A stretch of 64,000 bases of DNA from Mastigias papua (GCA_964019165.1 OZ025270.1:7902186-7966185); one strand, 5' to 3'; counted from the stretch's first letter, positions 42,059 through 51,675 are shown. Notes: generated by a model from the letters alone, not told the origin. Translations and numbers: made by a program.

Positions 42059-42472
42059 CAACGGTCTACACAACGGTCTACAAACTATGGAAAATGAAAA
42101 TAAATCTTATGGTAGAGATTTCGACATTGAGAACTATGCACAAGATAGCTTTTCTAACGAGTATTTCACCTGCAATAGATTGCGTACAGTTATTGTACCA
42201 TTGCCGAGGAAAAGATGAAAACGTCAACGGTCTACACTTTTTGTGAAATAGTTTAATACTAGGTCAAATTTATTTTCAAAAAAGTGTAGACCGTTGAGAT
42301 ATTTGCTAATTTTGCTGAAAATGCTCATTATTCGGCAGAGAATACACAACATGCACATACTAGCACATAAAGCACAACGTTTGGGAACCATTTTTGGGGT
42401 AATACTTCTCACTGGAAGGGACAGTGGGAGTTATAGAAAGTGTAGACCGTTGTAGACCGTTGTAGACCGTTG
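42059..42472. repeat. Inverted cluster of the 11-mer CAACGGTCTAC, copy 2
   Basis: Second copy in the 3.8-kb array at a shift of 3795 bp, with the same seven motif occurrences. Confidence 0.8.
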
Positions 42473-42971
42473 CTCGTAGCCATTGTGTACAAAGATGAAG
42501 TCATGCGAAGCGTGCAAACTGCGAAGGACAATTACGTGTCTGTGGAGTTGATGACATAGTTATTGTAGTAGTAATGTTGCGCAACAATATTCACAGGATA
42601 TAGCTGCTTTCTGGCTTTGAATATCAACATCGTGCTTGAAATCGGAAAGTTTTCCAGGAACAGTGATGATTTCTAATGATTTCTATTTCCCGATCGTTTA
42701 TTACGGAGCGATATTCGGCCGTTTGGTGGGGTAAGATGGAAGTATCTTTGTGTCCTCTCTAATAGCACGGCATATAAAAGTGGCAACTGTCAGTTTTATG
42801 CTGCTTCATACACTGGACTGATTGAATATAACTCCTGATGCTGTAACAGACTGAAAGGATTGGAATATTGCAGTGGAGAACTTGTTTCTGCCTACTACCT
42901 CAGTGCCAGCGTTACTGTAGGCAATTAAATCAGCTTTGTTCACACTATTCCTGCATAGCTATAAGGACATT

Positions 42972-43917
42972 GCAGTGTCATGAGAGTCTGAAATAGTCTT
43001 CTACGCTTACTATTAATGTTTTCTTAACTGGTACAATATGGAAATGCGGTAAAATATAAATATTCAGCTTTGTAACGGCTCAGCTTTTATCCCCCATCTC
43101 ATGAGAGGACAGATTTCGCTTCCAGTTGATGTAGCTCAGGTTGTTATTTAAAAGGCAATTCTTTGAGCGCAAAAGTTGCAGGCTCGAAACTTCCTACATA
43201 ATTTTAATGATATATAAAAAATAAGGTTTACTTATTATCAGTTACAGTTACCTCACTTGTACTAGTAATGTACTGCAAGGTATACACTTTTAGATACCCC
43301 AATGACACAAAAACGTATAACTTGTTTATTTATTTTCTCTGCTGTTTATCTAAGAATTCTACCCATATGTCCGATATATGCTAATAATATGAAGAGGAGG
43401 TGATCGCAGTGCATTTCAATTATTTTGGACAGCATTTGTACTATAGTTGAAATTTCTAGACATTTTGCTGAATTTTCGTCAATAAACTGCATATAAAGAT
43501 ATCAAATTAGCACGAAAGCTAATGATCCGGTTGAGATATGGCTCTGATTCCGATAAAAATAAAATCAGCACCCTCGAAAACCTATTAGTATGATCCATCG
43601 TTGCAACTCTACCTGTCCTCCTTAAATATGAGATTCAGACAATGCCTGCCAAAAGTAGTTGGAACACCCACACAATTGTATCGATTTCCCACTCCTGCCG
43701 CTTCTCCTTGACACCACTTAAAATGTAGACCCCCTCCCCCCCTGAAACAATGTTGATTGGATAGCGGAGACCAGTAGCTTTAAAAACACGCATCACTTTT
43801 GGCCTTCGAGTTGCCCATATTTGCTTCATACAACATTGTTTAACGGGGGAGGGGATGCTATAGCTCATCTATAGCGTAAATCATAGCAAGTGTTCCAAGA
43901 CTTTTGGCAGGCATTGT
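42972..43917. repeat. 3.8-kb tandem unit, copy 3 (partial)
   Basis: Matches the first 946 bp of the unit, including the tRNA-like segment and the whole foldback core, and ends at GGCAGGCATTGT. That is exactly the outer end of the foldback inverted repeat. The next bases (ACTTGTAGCCCC) are unrelated to the unit. Confidence 0.93.
43639..43917. mobile_element. Foldback/MITE-like element, copy 3 (right outer arm missing)
   Basis: Core identical to the other two copies. The left outer arm is present, but the sequence to the right of GGCATTGT is replaced by unrelated DNA, so the repeat array ends at the element terminus. Confidence 0.7.
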
Positions 43918-43922
43918 ACTTG

Positions 43923-44432
43923 TAGCCCCGCAAAGTCAATCAAGTATAGGAAAGTATGATCACAGTCGTGGTCAATAACTTGATAATTTTAGATATTTGC
44001 CTATCTGAAATGTGTCGACAGGTTTTAAAAGCTTTAGATTACTTCTGGAAGCATTCACTTTGTAAACTCTGACTGTATTGCCATCGATATAAACGACTGT
44101 TGTTTAATTTCAAAAACACGCAGGCCCTCAACCTACCTGGACGATGGGTACTTGCTTTCACAGCGGTTTTGACTGTATACCAACAGATTACAACATATGT
44201 AATCGAGGGTCAAGGAGAGCAAAAAGCATGCGAAATCTTCTGTCTACAAAGGGAACAGTCTATTAATTTGATGGTAATACTCTCAGAGTTTACAAAGTGA
44301 ATGCTTCCAGAAGTAATCTAAAGCTTTTAAAACCTGTCGTCACATTTCAGATAGGCAAATATCTAAAATTATCAAGTTATTGACCACGACTGTGATCATA
44401 CTTTCCGATACTTGATTAACTTTGCGGGGCTA
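43923..44432. mobile_element. Foldback/MITE with ~150-bp inverted arms
   Basis: Left arm 43923-44072 begins TAGCCCCGCAAAGT; right arm 44282-44432 ends ACTTTGCGGGGCTA. The arms are almost perfect reverse complements with only a few mismatches (for example AAGTCAATC versus AAGTTAATC read in the same sense) and enclose about 210 bp of unrelated spacer. Both ends carry TA, so a TA target (Tc1/mariner-like) is possible. There is no transposase inside; a 66-codon frame over the spacer and right arm looks like chance. It starts 5 bp after the end of the 3.8-kb array. Confidence 0.8.
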
Positions 44433-44930
44433 AAAGTAGAACTCATAAAGGCATTCAGAGTCCTTTGTTTGCATGAGAAAATGCTGATACAATGTGAATG
44501 AAATAGTGTGTGAACTGAGATATTTAGAAATTACTTAAGACTTGACAAATTACCAGCGAATGATAGCAGCGGCTCAGCTATTCACAACCTACTACCTGCA
44601 GTTCAGACATTGCCTTTCTTTGCAACAAGTTGTTTTGCCCACCAGACAGAATTGGCCAATCATAATCGAGATTATGTAATGGTCATGTGACCACTGCAAG
44701 TACCTTATTGTTTTCGATTCAACTCATCCTCATTCCAGAATACAGCATAGTGAAGTATTGCAAATCGTGCAGATAACATCATTATGCTGTTATCTGGACA
44801 GCGTTGTTGCGGAGCCTCCAGAAGACAGGAAATAGCTACGAAGTAGCTTTGATGACATGTGTTTTGTATCTGATGACGATAGCACTGCGCAGGGGTCCAG
44901 TTATTGTCCATAAGCAGGAATGGACAAAAT
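44433..44930. other. Non-coding spacer
   Basis: No recognisable gene, RNA or repeat was seen in these 500 bp. Short frames on both strands have no recognisable domain. Confidence 0.5.
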
Positions 44931-45122
44931 GGGGTCATTCATTTAGTACGTACGCACGAAGGGAGGGAGGGGGGTCAAGCAAATGCGTACGAATGCGCAC
45001 GAGGGGAGGGGGTTGACATATGAAGTACGTACGCAAAACAAAAAATTGTCAGCTTTTTGCATACATCCTCCAATATTTCCATTTGCAAAGGACCCTTCAC
45101 AAGCAATTAATTAATGAAATGC

Positions 45123-45127
45123 GTATT
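45123..45127. other. Copia target-site duplication, left (GTATT)
   Basis: GTATT directly precedes the TGTTAAAG end of the element and is repeated at 49671-49675. Confidence 0.92.
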
Positions 45128-45341
45128 TGTTAAAGTTAGCAGACAAACGAACGTAAATCCTCGTTAGAATGAGAGTCAAGAAAGCACAACTTGTTCTTAC
45201 AACATAACAGAACAACGAAGTGAACTCAAAATTAAACAGCGGCATACAAACTCTATAGTGTCCCTCAAGCTGTGTATCAGCGGAAATCAGAGTTCATGTT
45301 TATTTATATTTCGTATCCAATTCAATATTTATATTTTGACA
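45128..45341 (-). repeat. Copia LTR (3' LTR of the minus-strand element)
   Basis: 214 bp, TGTTAAAGTTAG ... TATTTTGACA on the plus strand; differs from the other LTR at three positions. Confidence 0.95.
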
Positions 45342-45350
45342 CTCCCACTC
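45342..45350 (-). other. Copia polypurine tract
   Basis: On the minus strand the bases just upstream of the 3' LTR are GAGTGGGAG, a short purine run in the position where plus-strand DNA synthesis is primed. Confidence 0.6.
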
Positions 45351-45421
45351 GAAAAATCAATAAACATTGTAAAAAAGGTCAAGGTCTATTTTAGTCAATC
45401 AGTATAAGTCCTTGTTTTTGT

Positions 45422-48400
45422 TCATATCTTGTAAGACATCCCTAGCATCAAACGAAATCTTTCAAACTGGTTCTTTGGTAACGCTTTAGTGAATGTATCT
45501 GCTACCATGTCCTTGGTTTGGCAATATTTCAACATAATTTCATTGTTTTCCACTTTGTCTCTGACAAAATGACATTTTATATCAACGTGTTTCGTCCTGC
45601 CGTGAAACTTAGGATTCTTCGACATCGCTATTGCTCCTTGATTATCCTCTTGAATGATGGTCGGTTGTTCTTGATGAAACTTCAAATCTCCTAATAATTC
45701 TCTTAGCCATATCGCTTCTTGTGCAGCAATGCTGGCTGCCACATATTCTGCCTCTATAGAAGATAGAGCAATTGAAGTTTGTTTCTTGCTTAACCATCTA
45801 ATTGTACCACCACACAGCATAAAGACATAACCGGAGCGTGACTTCCGTCCATTTGGGTCACTCCCCCAATCAGCATCTGTATATCCTTTCAGCTGAATAC
45901 ATGATTCTTTATTTCCATCGAATACTATTCCCCAGTCTACAGTACCTTTAATATAACGTAGTATGCGTTTCACACTTTTCCAATGGTCGGAGCCTGGGTT
46001 TGAGCTAAACTGGCTCGCTGAGCTCAGAGCTTGTGCTATGTCAGGCCTTGTAGCTGTTACTGCATAGGTCAGACTGCCAATCAATGCCTGATATCTTTGT
46101 TTGTCGATACAATCTCCATCATTTGGCATCAATCTTGAACCAATCTCCTGAGGAATAGCTATGGCATTGCAATCTTGCATACGAAATTTCTCCAATAGAT
46201 TTGTAAGATATCTTGTTTGGTGAAGAAGCATTCTTTTGTTGTTTCTGTCTCTTTCAATTTGAATGCCAAGACAGTAATGAGCTTCACCTAAATCTTTCAT
46301 ACAAAATCTTTCCTTTAAAACTTCTTTCTCTTGCTGTAATAGTGTCTTGTTATTCGAAGCAACCAGCATGTCATCCACGTATAGGGCAATCATCAACAGT
46401 CCGTCTCCCATTTGTTTTACATAGAGGCAAGGGTCGGCATTGCATTGCTCGTATCCTGATGCTTTCAGAAAGTTATCCATTGTCAAATACCAACACCGCG
46501 AAGACTGCTTCAAACCGTATATACTTTTATTAAGTTTACACACCAAATGTTCCTTTCCTTTCTGCACGTAGCCTTCAGGTTGGGCCATATATATCTCTTC
46601 TTTTAACTCTCCGTTCAGAAAGGCTGTTTGCACATCCATTTGATGCAACTCTAGATCCAGATAGTTGGAAATAGCTAACAGTGTTCGTATTGACGTGTAT
46701 CTTGCAACTGGAGAATACGTTTCTTCGTAGTCTATCCCTTCTTTTTGTGTGTACCCCTTTGCCACCAAGCGGGCTTTGTATCTCTCTATTGTTCCATCGG
46801 AGTTGTACTTGATTTTAAATACCCAACGACATCCAACTGTGCTACGATCTTTAGGCAAATCAACAAGAGTCCATGCTTTGTTTTTCATTAAAGAAGAATA
46901 CTCATTATTCAGAGCTGCTTGCCATTGTTCCTTCAAAGGAGAATCAAATGCTTCATTGATGGTTTTAGATTCTTCTAAATTTTCTTCCAATTCAGCGTTC
47001 AAAGAGTTTTTACAGTTCCACCAGTCTCCAGTAATCACAGGACCCCTGTCAGGCACTGTTCTTTGTCTAGTTGATCTTCGAGGCAATTCGACATCTTGAA
47101 GACGTTCTCCTTCATCTGCAGCTTCATCTATATCCTCTTCCCTATCATCATGTACGATTTCAGGAACTTTGAGATCTTCAGTCGACGCTGATGAATCGAT
47201 TTTCTCAATTTTATTCTCATTGGATCTTTGAATGCGATTTCCAAATGAGTTTTCAACAAATACAACTGAGCGTGATTCATGAACTTTCCTTGTTTCTGGG
47301 TTCCACAGTCTATAACCCTTACGTAGAAGACTATACCCTATAAATATACATTTAACAGACTTGGCATCCCACTTCTTTCTCGTCTCTTGTGGGATATGCA
47401 TGTATGCATCACAACCAAAAACTTTTAAATTTGCAACATCAGGTTTACTTCCAATGAAAGCTTCGTGTGGAGTCATATCTTTTACTGCAACAGTGGGACT
47501 TCTGTTTCTCAGAACTACTGCAGTCAATACTGCTTCAGCCCAGAAGCTATCTGATAATCCAGCTGTCTTTAACATGGATCTAGCACTCTCTTGAATTGTT
47601 CTGTTCATCCTTTCCGCTACACCATTTTGTTCGGGAGTTTTTGGGATGGTTAACTGCCGCATAATGCCTTTCTGGGCTAGAAAATCGCTGAATTCCTTGG
47701 ACATATATTCTCCTCCATTATCAGAACGAAGTACCTTAATATTATTTCCTGTAATATTTGTAGCCATTGCTTCAAATTCCTTGAACTTCTCAAAGACCTC
47801 ATCCTTGCTCTTCATGAAGTATATGGCAGTATATCTCGATTTATCGTCAATGAAGGTCACAAAATAGCGATTCCCACCAAGACTTTGAGTATTTGTTGGT
47901 CCACAGACATCAGTGTGCACAATCTGTAACAACTCTTTGGCTCTTGTGGCCGCATTCTTTGGGAATGGATGTCTTGTCTGTTTTCCTATCGTGCAACCCT
48001 CACAAAAGTCAATCTCTTTTGAACTATTGAAATTTAAGCCAGCAACTAACTGTTGATTATTCAAAATTTTCAGATTTTTGAATCCCAAATGCCCAAATCT
48101 TTCATGCCATAACTGTAGAGAATTCTCATTAACAGCACCGTGAGCATCGTGCAATGAATTCTTCATGAAAGATGAATCAAGGGTAAATAGTTTCCCATCA
48201 ATAATACCAGAACCTCTCAATGTCCCATAACTATCAAGAATTACACATTTTCCATCATCAAATATCATAGTAAGTCCTTTCTTGGTTACTGCACTGACAG
48301 AAAATAGATTCTTGGCCAAACTAGGTACATAAAGTACATTAGACAATTCTGCAGGCGTATATGCATCACCACACTTAACTTTTAACAACACATTCCCTTT

Positions 48401-48652
48401 TCCAAAGGCTTCTACCGTTCTGTTGTCACCAAGACGAACCTTTTCTGGATTCGGAAATTCAGAATAATTCTGCATCCAGTCCTTTTTGCATGACATATGC
48501 TGCGATGCACCTGAATCGATGTACCAAATCAAACTTTCATCTTTCTTTGAATTTGGCACAGTCATGAACAGTGAATGAGAATCTGCAGTTGTAATGTACG
48601 CTTCTTCGTGAGGCTTTTCTTTTGATTTCTTGGGCTTTCTGCAGTCTTTAGC
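45422..48652 (-). CDS. Copia Pol: protease-integrase-RT-RNase H
   Basis: Open frame in phase with gag. Numbered from the first ATG (48565; 1047 residues), it shows: aspartic protease DSGA at 17-20 in WYIDSGASQHM; integrase zinc-binding His154, His159, Cys188, Cys191; integrase core Asp219, Asp282, Glu318 with the usual 35-residue gap between the last two (HTDVCGP, RSDNGGEY, PEQNGVAER); reverse transcriptase from about 560, with RWVFKIK near 580 and YVDDM at 729-733; RNase H with YTDADWGSD near 895 and IEAEYVA near 938. It ends in a stop at the edge of the 3' region (45422). The frame is also open from 48652 to 48566, linking it to gag. No internal stops or frameshifts are visible in Pol. Translation of this part depends on passing or lacking the TGA at 48653-48655. 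Confidence 0.93.
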   Translation of the reverse strand, partial: AKDCRKPKKSKEKPHEEAYITTADSHSLFMTVPNSKKDESLIWYIDSGASQHMSCKKDWMQNYSEFPNPEKVRLGDNRTVEAFGKGNVLLKVKCGDAYTPAELSNVLYVPSLAKNLFSVSAVTKKGLTMIFDDGKCVILDSYGTLRGSGIIDGKLFTLDSSFMKNSLHDAHGAVNENSLQLWHERFGHLGFKNLKILNNQQLVAGLNFNSSKEIDFCEGCTIGKQTRHPFPKNAATRAKELLQIVHTDVCGPTNTQSLGGNRYFVTFIDDKSRYTAIYFMKSKDEVFEKFKEFEAMATNITGNNIKVLRSDNGGEYMSKEFSDFLAQKGIMRQLTIPKTPEQNGVAERMNRTIQESARSMLKTAGLSDSFWAEAVLTAVVLRNRSPTVAVKDMTPHEAFIGSKPDVANLKVFGCDAYMHIPQETRKKWDAKSVKCIFIGYSLLRKGYRLWNPETRKVHESRSVVFVENSFGNRIQRSNENKIEKIDSSASTEDLKVPEIVHDDREEDIDEAADEGERLQDVELPRRSTRQRTVPDRGPVITGDWWNCKNSLNAELEENLEESKTINEAFDSPLKEQWQAALNNEYSSLMKNKAWTLVDLPKDRSTVGCRWVFKIKYNSDGTIERYKARLVAKGYTQKEGIDYEETYSPVARYTSIRTLLAISNYLDLELHQMDVQTAFLNGELKEEIYMAQPEGYVQKGKEHLVCKLNKSIYGLKQSSRCWYLTMDNFLKASGYEQCNADPCLYVKQMGDGLLMIALYVDDMLVASNNKTLLQQEKEVLKERFCMKDLGEAHYCLGIQIERDRNNKRMLLHQTRYLTNLLEKFRMQDCNAIAIPQEIGSRLMPNDGDCIDKQRYQALIGSLTYAVTATRPDIAQALSSASQFSSNPGSDHWKSVKRILRYIKGTVDWGIVFDGNKESCIQLKGYTDADWGSDPNGRKSRSGYVFMLCGGTIRWLSKKQTSIALSSIEAEYVAASIAAQEAIWLRELLGDLKFHQEQPTIIQEDNQGAIAMSKNPKFHGRTKHVDIKCHFVRDKVENNEIMLKYCQTKDMVADTFTKALPKNQFERFRLMLGMSYKI

Positions 48653-49387
48653 TCAATGACCTTTAATTCCACAATTAAAACATTTGCCTTTCTTGTGGCT
48701 TGCTTTAGATCTTTGTCCTTGTGTGCTACCCGTAAGTTTTGTTGCAGCAAGTGCTTTGACCATACTATCTCCAAGACTGACCGAAGTTTCAGAGCGCTTT
48801 TTCTCCTCATGAAGTAATCTAGCAATGACAAATTCCAGATTTAGATCTTCAGCACGCGATTCTAAAGCCACTATAAGATTCCCGTATGAATCCGGAAGGC
48901 TACACAACAGAGTCGCCACTTGATCCTCTTCAGAGACTGGAGCTCCCACTGAGTCCAGTTGCTCTGCCAAACTTCTCAGGTTGTTTATATGATCGATCAT
49001 TCTATCGCTGTCTAACATCATAGTTGTTAAATATCTTTTACGTAAAAACAACTTATTCGCCAAGGATTTCGTTTCGTAATGGCTCTCAAGTTTCAACCAT
49101 GCATCTCTCGCTGATTTTGCCGAACGAACCAACAATAGCTGACTGTCACTTAATGATAAGCAAATGGTCGCCATAGCTTTCCTGGTACGTTTACGAAACT
49201 TTTCTCGTGCAGCGTCTGTAGCTCCTTGTCCCGAAGGTTCTACTTCTTCTCCGCTGACTATGCTCCATAAATCTTTGTCCTCGAGTACCATCTGCATTTT
49301 GAACTTCCATAGGTGAAAGTTCTGACCATCGAATTTCTCAATGCGCGAAATCGAATCATCAGCCCTTGAAGCCATAGCCGAACACAT
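48653..49387 (-). pseudogene. Copia Gag with premature TGA in the zinc knuckle
   Basis: 244 codons from ATG 49387, with a second ATG at codon 5. The N-terminal two thirds match the copia-type Gag fold (FDGQNFHLWKFKMQMVLEDK near 19-38, then AWLKLESHYE near 96-105). The C-terminus enters a CX2CX4HX4C zinc knuckle: Cys236, Cys239, His244, then TGA at codon 245 (48655-48653), with the fourth ligand Cys249 lying after the stop in the same frame. A one-base change in a former sense codon would explain it. Programmed readthrough is possible, but the position inside the RNA-binding motif makes a simple nonsense mutation more likely. All other codons of gag-pol are open. Confidence 0.85.
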
Positions 49388-49442
49388 CCAAAATCCAAAC
49401 TTAAATCCTTAAAAGATTCACTTAACGAGATTCACCTAGTGT

Positions 49443-49456
49443 CTGGGCCCATAACC
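49443..49456 (-). promoter_or_regulatory. Copia primer-binding site (internal initiator tRNA-Met)
   Basis: Directly next to the 5' LTR, the plus strand reads CTGGGCCCATAACC, identical to the anticodon-loop region of animal initiator tRNA-Met (anticodon CAT). The element RNA therefore carries the complement, GGTTATGGGCCCAG. This is the arrangement known for Drosophila copia, which primes from an internal cut of initiator tRNA rather than from its 3' end. Confidence 0.88.
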
Positions 49457-49670
49457 TGTTAAAGTTAGCAGACAAACGAACGTAAATCCTCGTTAGAATG
49501 AGAGTCAAGAAAGCACAACTTGTTCTTACAACATAACAGAACAACGAAGTGAACTCAAAGTTAAACAGCGGCATACAAACTCTATAGTGTCCCTCAAGCT
49601 GTGTATCAGCGGACATCAGAGTTCATGTTTATTTATATTTCATATCCAATTCAATATTTATATTTTGACA
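49457..49670 (-). repeat. Copia LTR (5' LTR of the minus-strand element)
   Basis: 214 bp with the same TG...CA ends. It drives transcription toward lower coordinates. A short frame within it is a chance frame. Confidence 0.95.
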
Positions 49671-49675
49671 GTATT
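49671..49675. other. Copia target-site duplication, right (GTATT)
   Basis: Perfect repeat of the five bases before the left LTR. Confidence 0.92.
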
Positions 49676-49736
49676 CAGTTAAAATTACTTCTAGCACAGG
49701 GGTGAAATACGTATTGAGTTGAAATTACTTCTAGTA

Positions 49737-49791
49737 CAGGGGTGTCAAACATACGGACCACAGGCGAATCCGACAATGTGGCCCCTAGGAA
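49737..49791. mobile_element. hAT-end-like sequence (CAGGGGTGTCAAAC)
   Basis: CAGGGGTGTCAAACATACGG followed by GACCACAGGCGAATCC and ATGTGGCCCC resembles the common hAT terminus with its GGCC-rich subterminal part. It is preceded by a diverged local duplication (ATTACTTCTAGCACAGGGGTG near 49683 and ATTACTTCTAGTACAGGGGTG near 49727). No matching opposite end was found nearby, so this may be a fragment or a chance likeness. Confidence 0.3.
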
Positions 49792-50271
49792 TTTTGAATA
49801 AACTGAAACCCAGCGATATTTTCCCCATTGTAATAGCGGCATTTACTAGTGGCATTTACAAGGCTGCACACCCAGTTTTTCGCCGTTGTCTAGCGTGCCA
49901 GATAGGAAACATGCGATGAGTTATGTATATTTGAAAGCCCCTATTACCTAGCCCTCTCGGGTTCCGTCAACTTACCAGGCCATTGTAGCGCCATATTATA
50001 CCATATGTGGCCATTTGTTTGAACAGTACTACAGATTTTTCATGAAATACATTTGAAGTGATCATTTCAATGTCTCGTGTAAGCTTAAAAAGTCTTTCTC
50101 CATGGTTTTAGACGCCTAGAAACTTTCTTTTACAGATGGAGGGGGAGGGGGTCAAACAACCAAGAGTACGTACGCAAAAGGGGGGTGAGTATCAAGCGTA
50201 CGTGTGCGTACGAGGGGCAGGGGGGTCAAATTTTAGCCAATTTAGAGCGTACGTACTAATTGAATGACCCC

Positions 50272-51060
50272 AATGCACTAGAATCTTGCCAATTTGTATG
50301 ACGTCATAGAAAATGTTGATGACTGAGGGTACTCTGAGGAATTCTCTGAGGAGCCTAATAGGCATAGACGGGGAGGGCGGATCAAGCGGGGAAGGGATTT
50401 AAATTTTAGACAAAATATCCAACGAAGGAGAGATGGCAGAAAGTCCAAGAAAGTCACAGAATGAAATTCTTGGAGAGTGGATGACAAAATGTATCAGAAA
50501 ACCACTTTGCTACATCTCATGACCAGTAAAGGTCTCTTTACTTTCAACAGGATGTGTTGCTAGCTATAGAAACTTAAACATAATCAACACACCTTTACCC
50601 TATAGGTACAGTAGTTTCTTCAGAAGGTTAGTAAGCAGAGGGTCCTAATAAGAGCGGGGATGTGGAAAATCTCGAGAAATTAATGCAGCGAGTGTTTATT
50701 GGGCACCTCAGATTACGGTAAATTCTCGAAATAAATCACTGTGGGGTTATTTTTGTTGATACTTGCTCCACATAAAATGGTACGTTCCTCATAAAACTTT
50801 TCATTGCCACGCCCCAGGTCTCCATAACAGTAAAAGGAAAATTCCTTTAATAAGCATCAGGATTTATGAAAGTCATTGGAAAATGTAATTAGAAGGGGCC
50901 TCTACCAGGCGGGAAGAATTGGAGGATTTATGGTATAGTTCAAGATATAGCCTGTCACGATACAACCTCAATACGAAATAAAGTTTCATGCCATAAGGTT
51001 TTATCAGGAAAATGTGAAAAATGTCATCTGTAGACTCATATATATTCCCTGTGTCATGAA
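50272..51060. other. Non-coding spacer
   Basis: No gene-like frame with a recognisable domain and no clear repeat structure was seen here. Confidence 0.5.
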
Positions 51061-51675
51061 CCCAGGAGGGATACTCATATATATTTAGGATAGGTACCCA
51101 GGGTAGGAAAGTTTTGATAGCATTCTAAAATTTTATGAGACGTATAGAACTATAATTAATGGATGAGTCAAGAAAAATCCCGCGTGTTCTATCAGTAGGA
51201 AATCAGAACCATGTGATTCAATCGTGTTTATTGAAAGGTTTAAGAGTAACTAAAAAATTTGTCAAATATACATTCCAATTTGCTTTAGTTTCGTAGGCAA
51301 CTGCAAGAATTGAGCAGTTAACTTGAAAAGGATACGAATTTTTAAAGTATTCTTTTTGCTACAAATATGGACACATAGAAATAAAATATACGGAACTCTT
51401 TTTTGATTCAGCCAGCTATTAGCTTTGTGAGAGCTCCTTACATCAAGCTGAATACTCTTATGATCATGAAGTTTCCACCTGCAATTGGTGAAGAATAAAT
51501 CATGCTTGCGTGTAAGCCATATTTTCCTGTATTAAACTTTTCACACATTCAAGACCCAAAAAAATAATTCGGCTTTTCATGAACCAAAAAATGTATTTGT
51601 ATAATTTGTATGCTTTTAAACCCAAAAAAGTAGTCTGAGCACCCATATCCTAAAGGTATATGGGTACCCCCTGGG
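51061..51675. mobile_element. hAT-type MITE with perfect 8-bp TSD (first)
   Basis: The ends are CCCAGG ... CCTGGG, and the flanking 8 bp are identical: GTCATGAA at 51053-51060 and 51676-51683. The inverted termini are imperfect but extended: CCCAGGAGGGATACTCATAT on the left against CCCAGGGGGTACCCATATAC on the right (reverse complement), both followed by a TTTAGGATA block. At 615 bp with no transposase, it is a non-autonomous element. An 8-bp duplication is characteristic of hAT elements (also of P elements). The terminus is related to the element at 56365. Confidence 0.85.

Larger units (their letters stand above)
39177..42971. repeat. 3.8-kb tandem unit, copy 2
   Basis: 3795 bp; same order of parts as the first unit. 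The TA run is 6 bp shorter and the poly-G run 1 bp longer. It shares the TGAGAGTC variant with the third partial copy, so copies 2 and 3 look like the closest pair. Confidence 0.95.
45128..49670 (-). mobile_element. Ty1/copia LTR retrotransposon, complete structure
   Basis: 4543-bp element on the minus strand: two 214-bp LTRs (TG...CA), initiator-tRNA primer site, gag-pol in one frame, purine-rich tract (GAGTGGGAG on the minus strand) beside the 3' LTR, and a perfect 5-bp target duplication GTATT. The LTRs differ at 3 of 214 positions (1.4%), so insertion is fairly recent. Domain order protease, integrase, reverse transcriptase, RNase H defines Ty1/copia. It is inserted inside the TIR element at 44931-50271. 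The only visible coding defect is a TGA in gag. Confidence 0.95.
44931..50271. mobile_element. DNA transposon/MITE with 25-bp TIRs, split by copia
   Basis: The left end reads GGGGTCATTCATTTAGTACG then TACGC. The right end, reverse-complemented, reads GGGGTCATTCAATTAGTACG then TACGC, so 24 of 25 bases match. The flanks show a possible 3-bp duplication, AAT (44928-44930 and 50272-50274), which is weak evidence on its own. Both subterminal regions are G-rich and repeat GTACGTACGC-like motifs (44941-45030 and 50140-50255). Removing the 4543-bp copia element and one TSD leaves about 793 bp with no transposase, so this is a non-autonomous element. I cannot place its superfamily. Confidence 0.7.

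Noticed and set aside
46213..47867. Plus-strand frames of 73-116 codons
   Set aside because: They are antisense shadows of the copia pol gene.
49422..49616. 64-codon minus-strand frame at the copia 5' LTR
   Set aside because: It lies within the LTR and primer site; no homology, and the LTR is a regulatory repeat.
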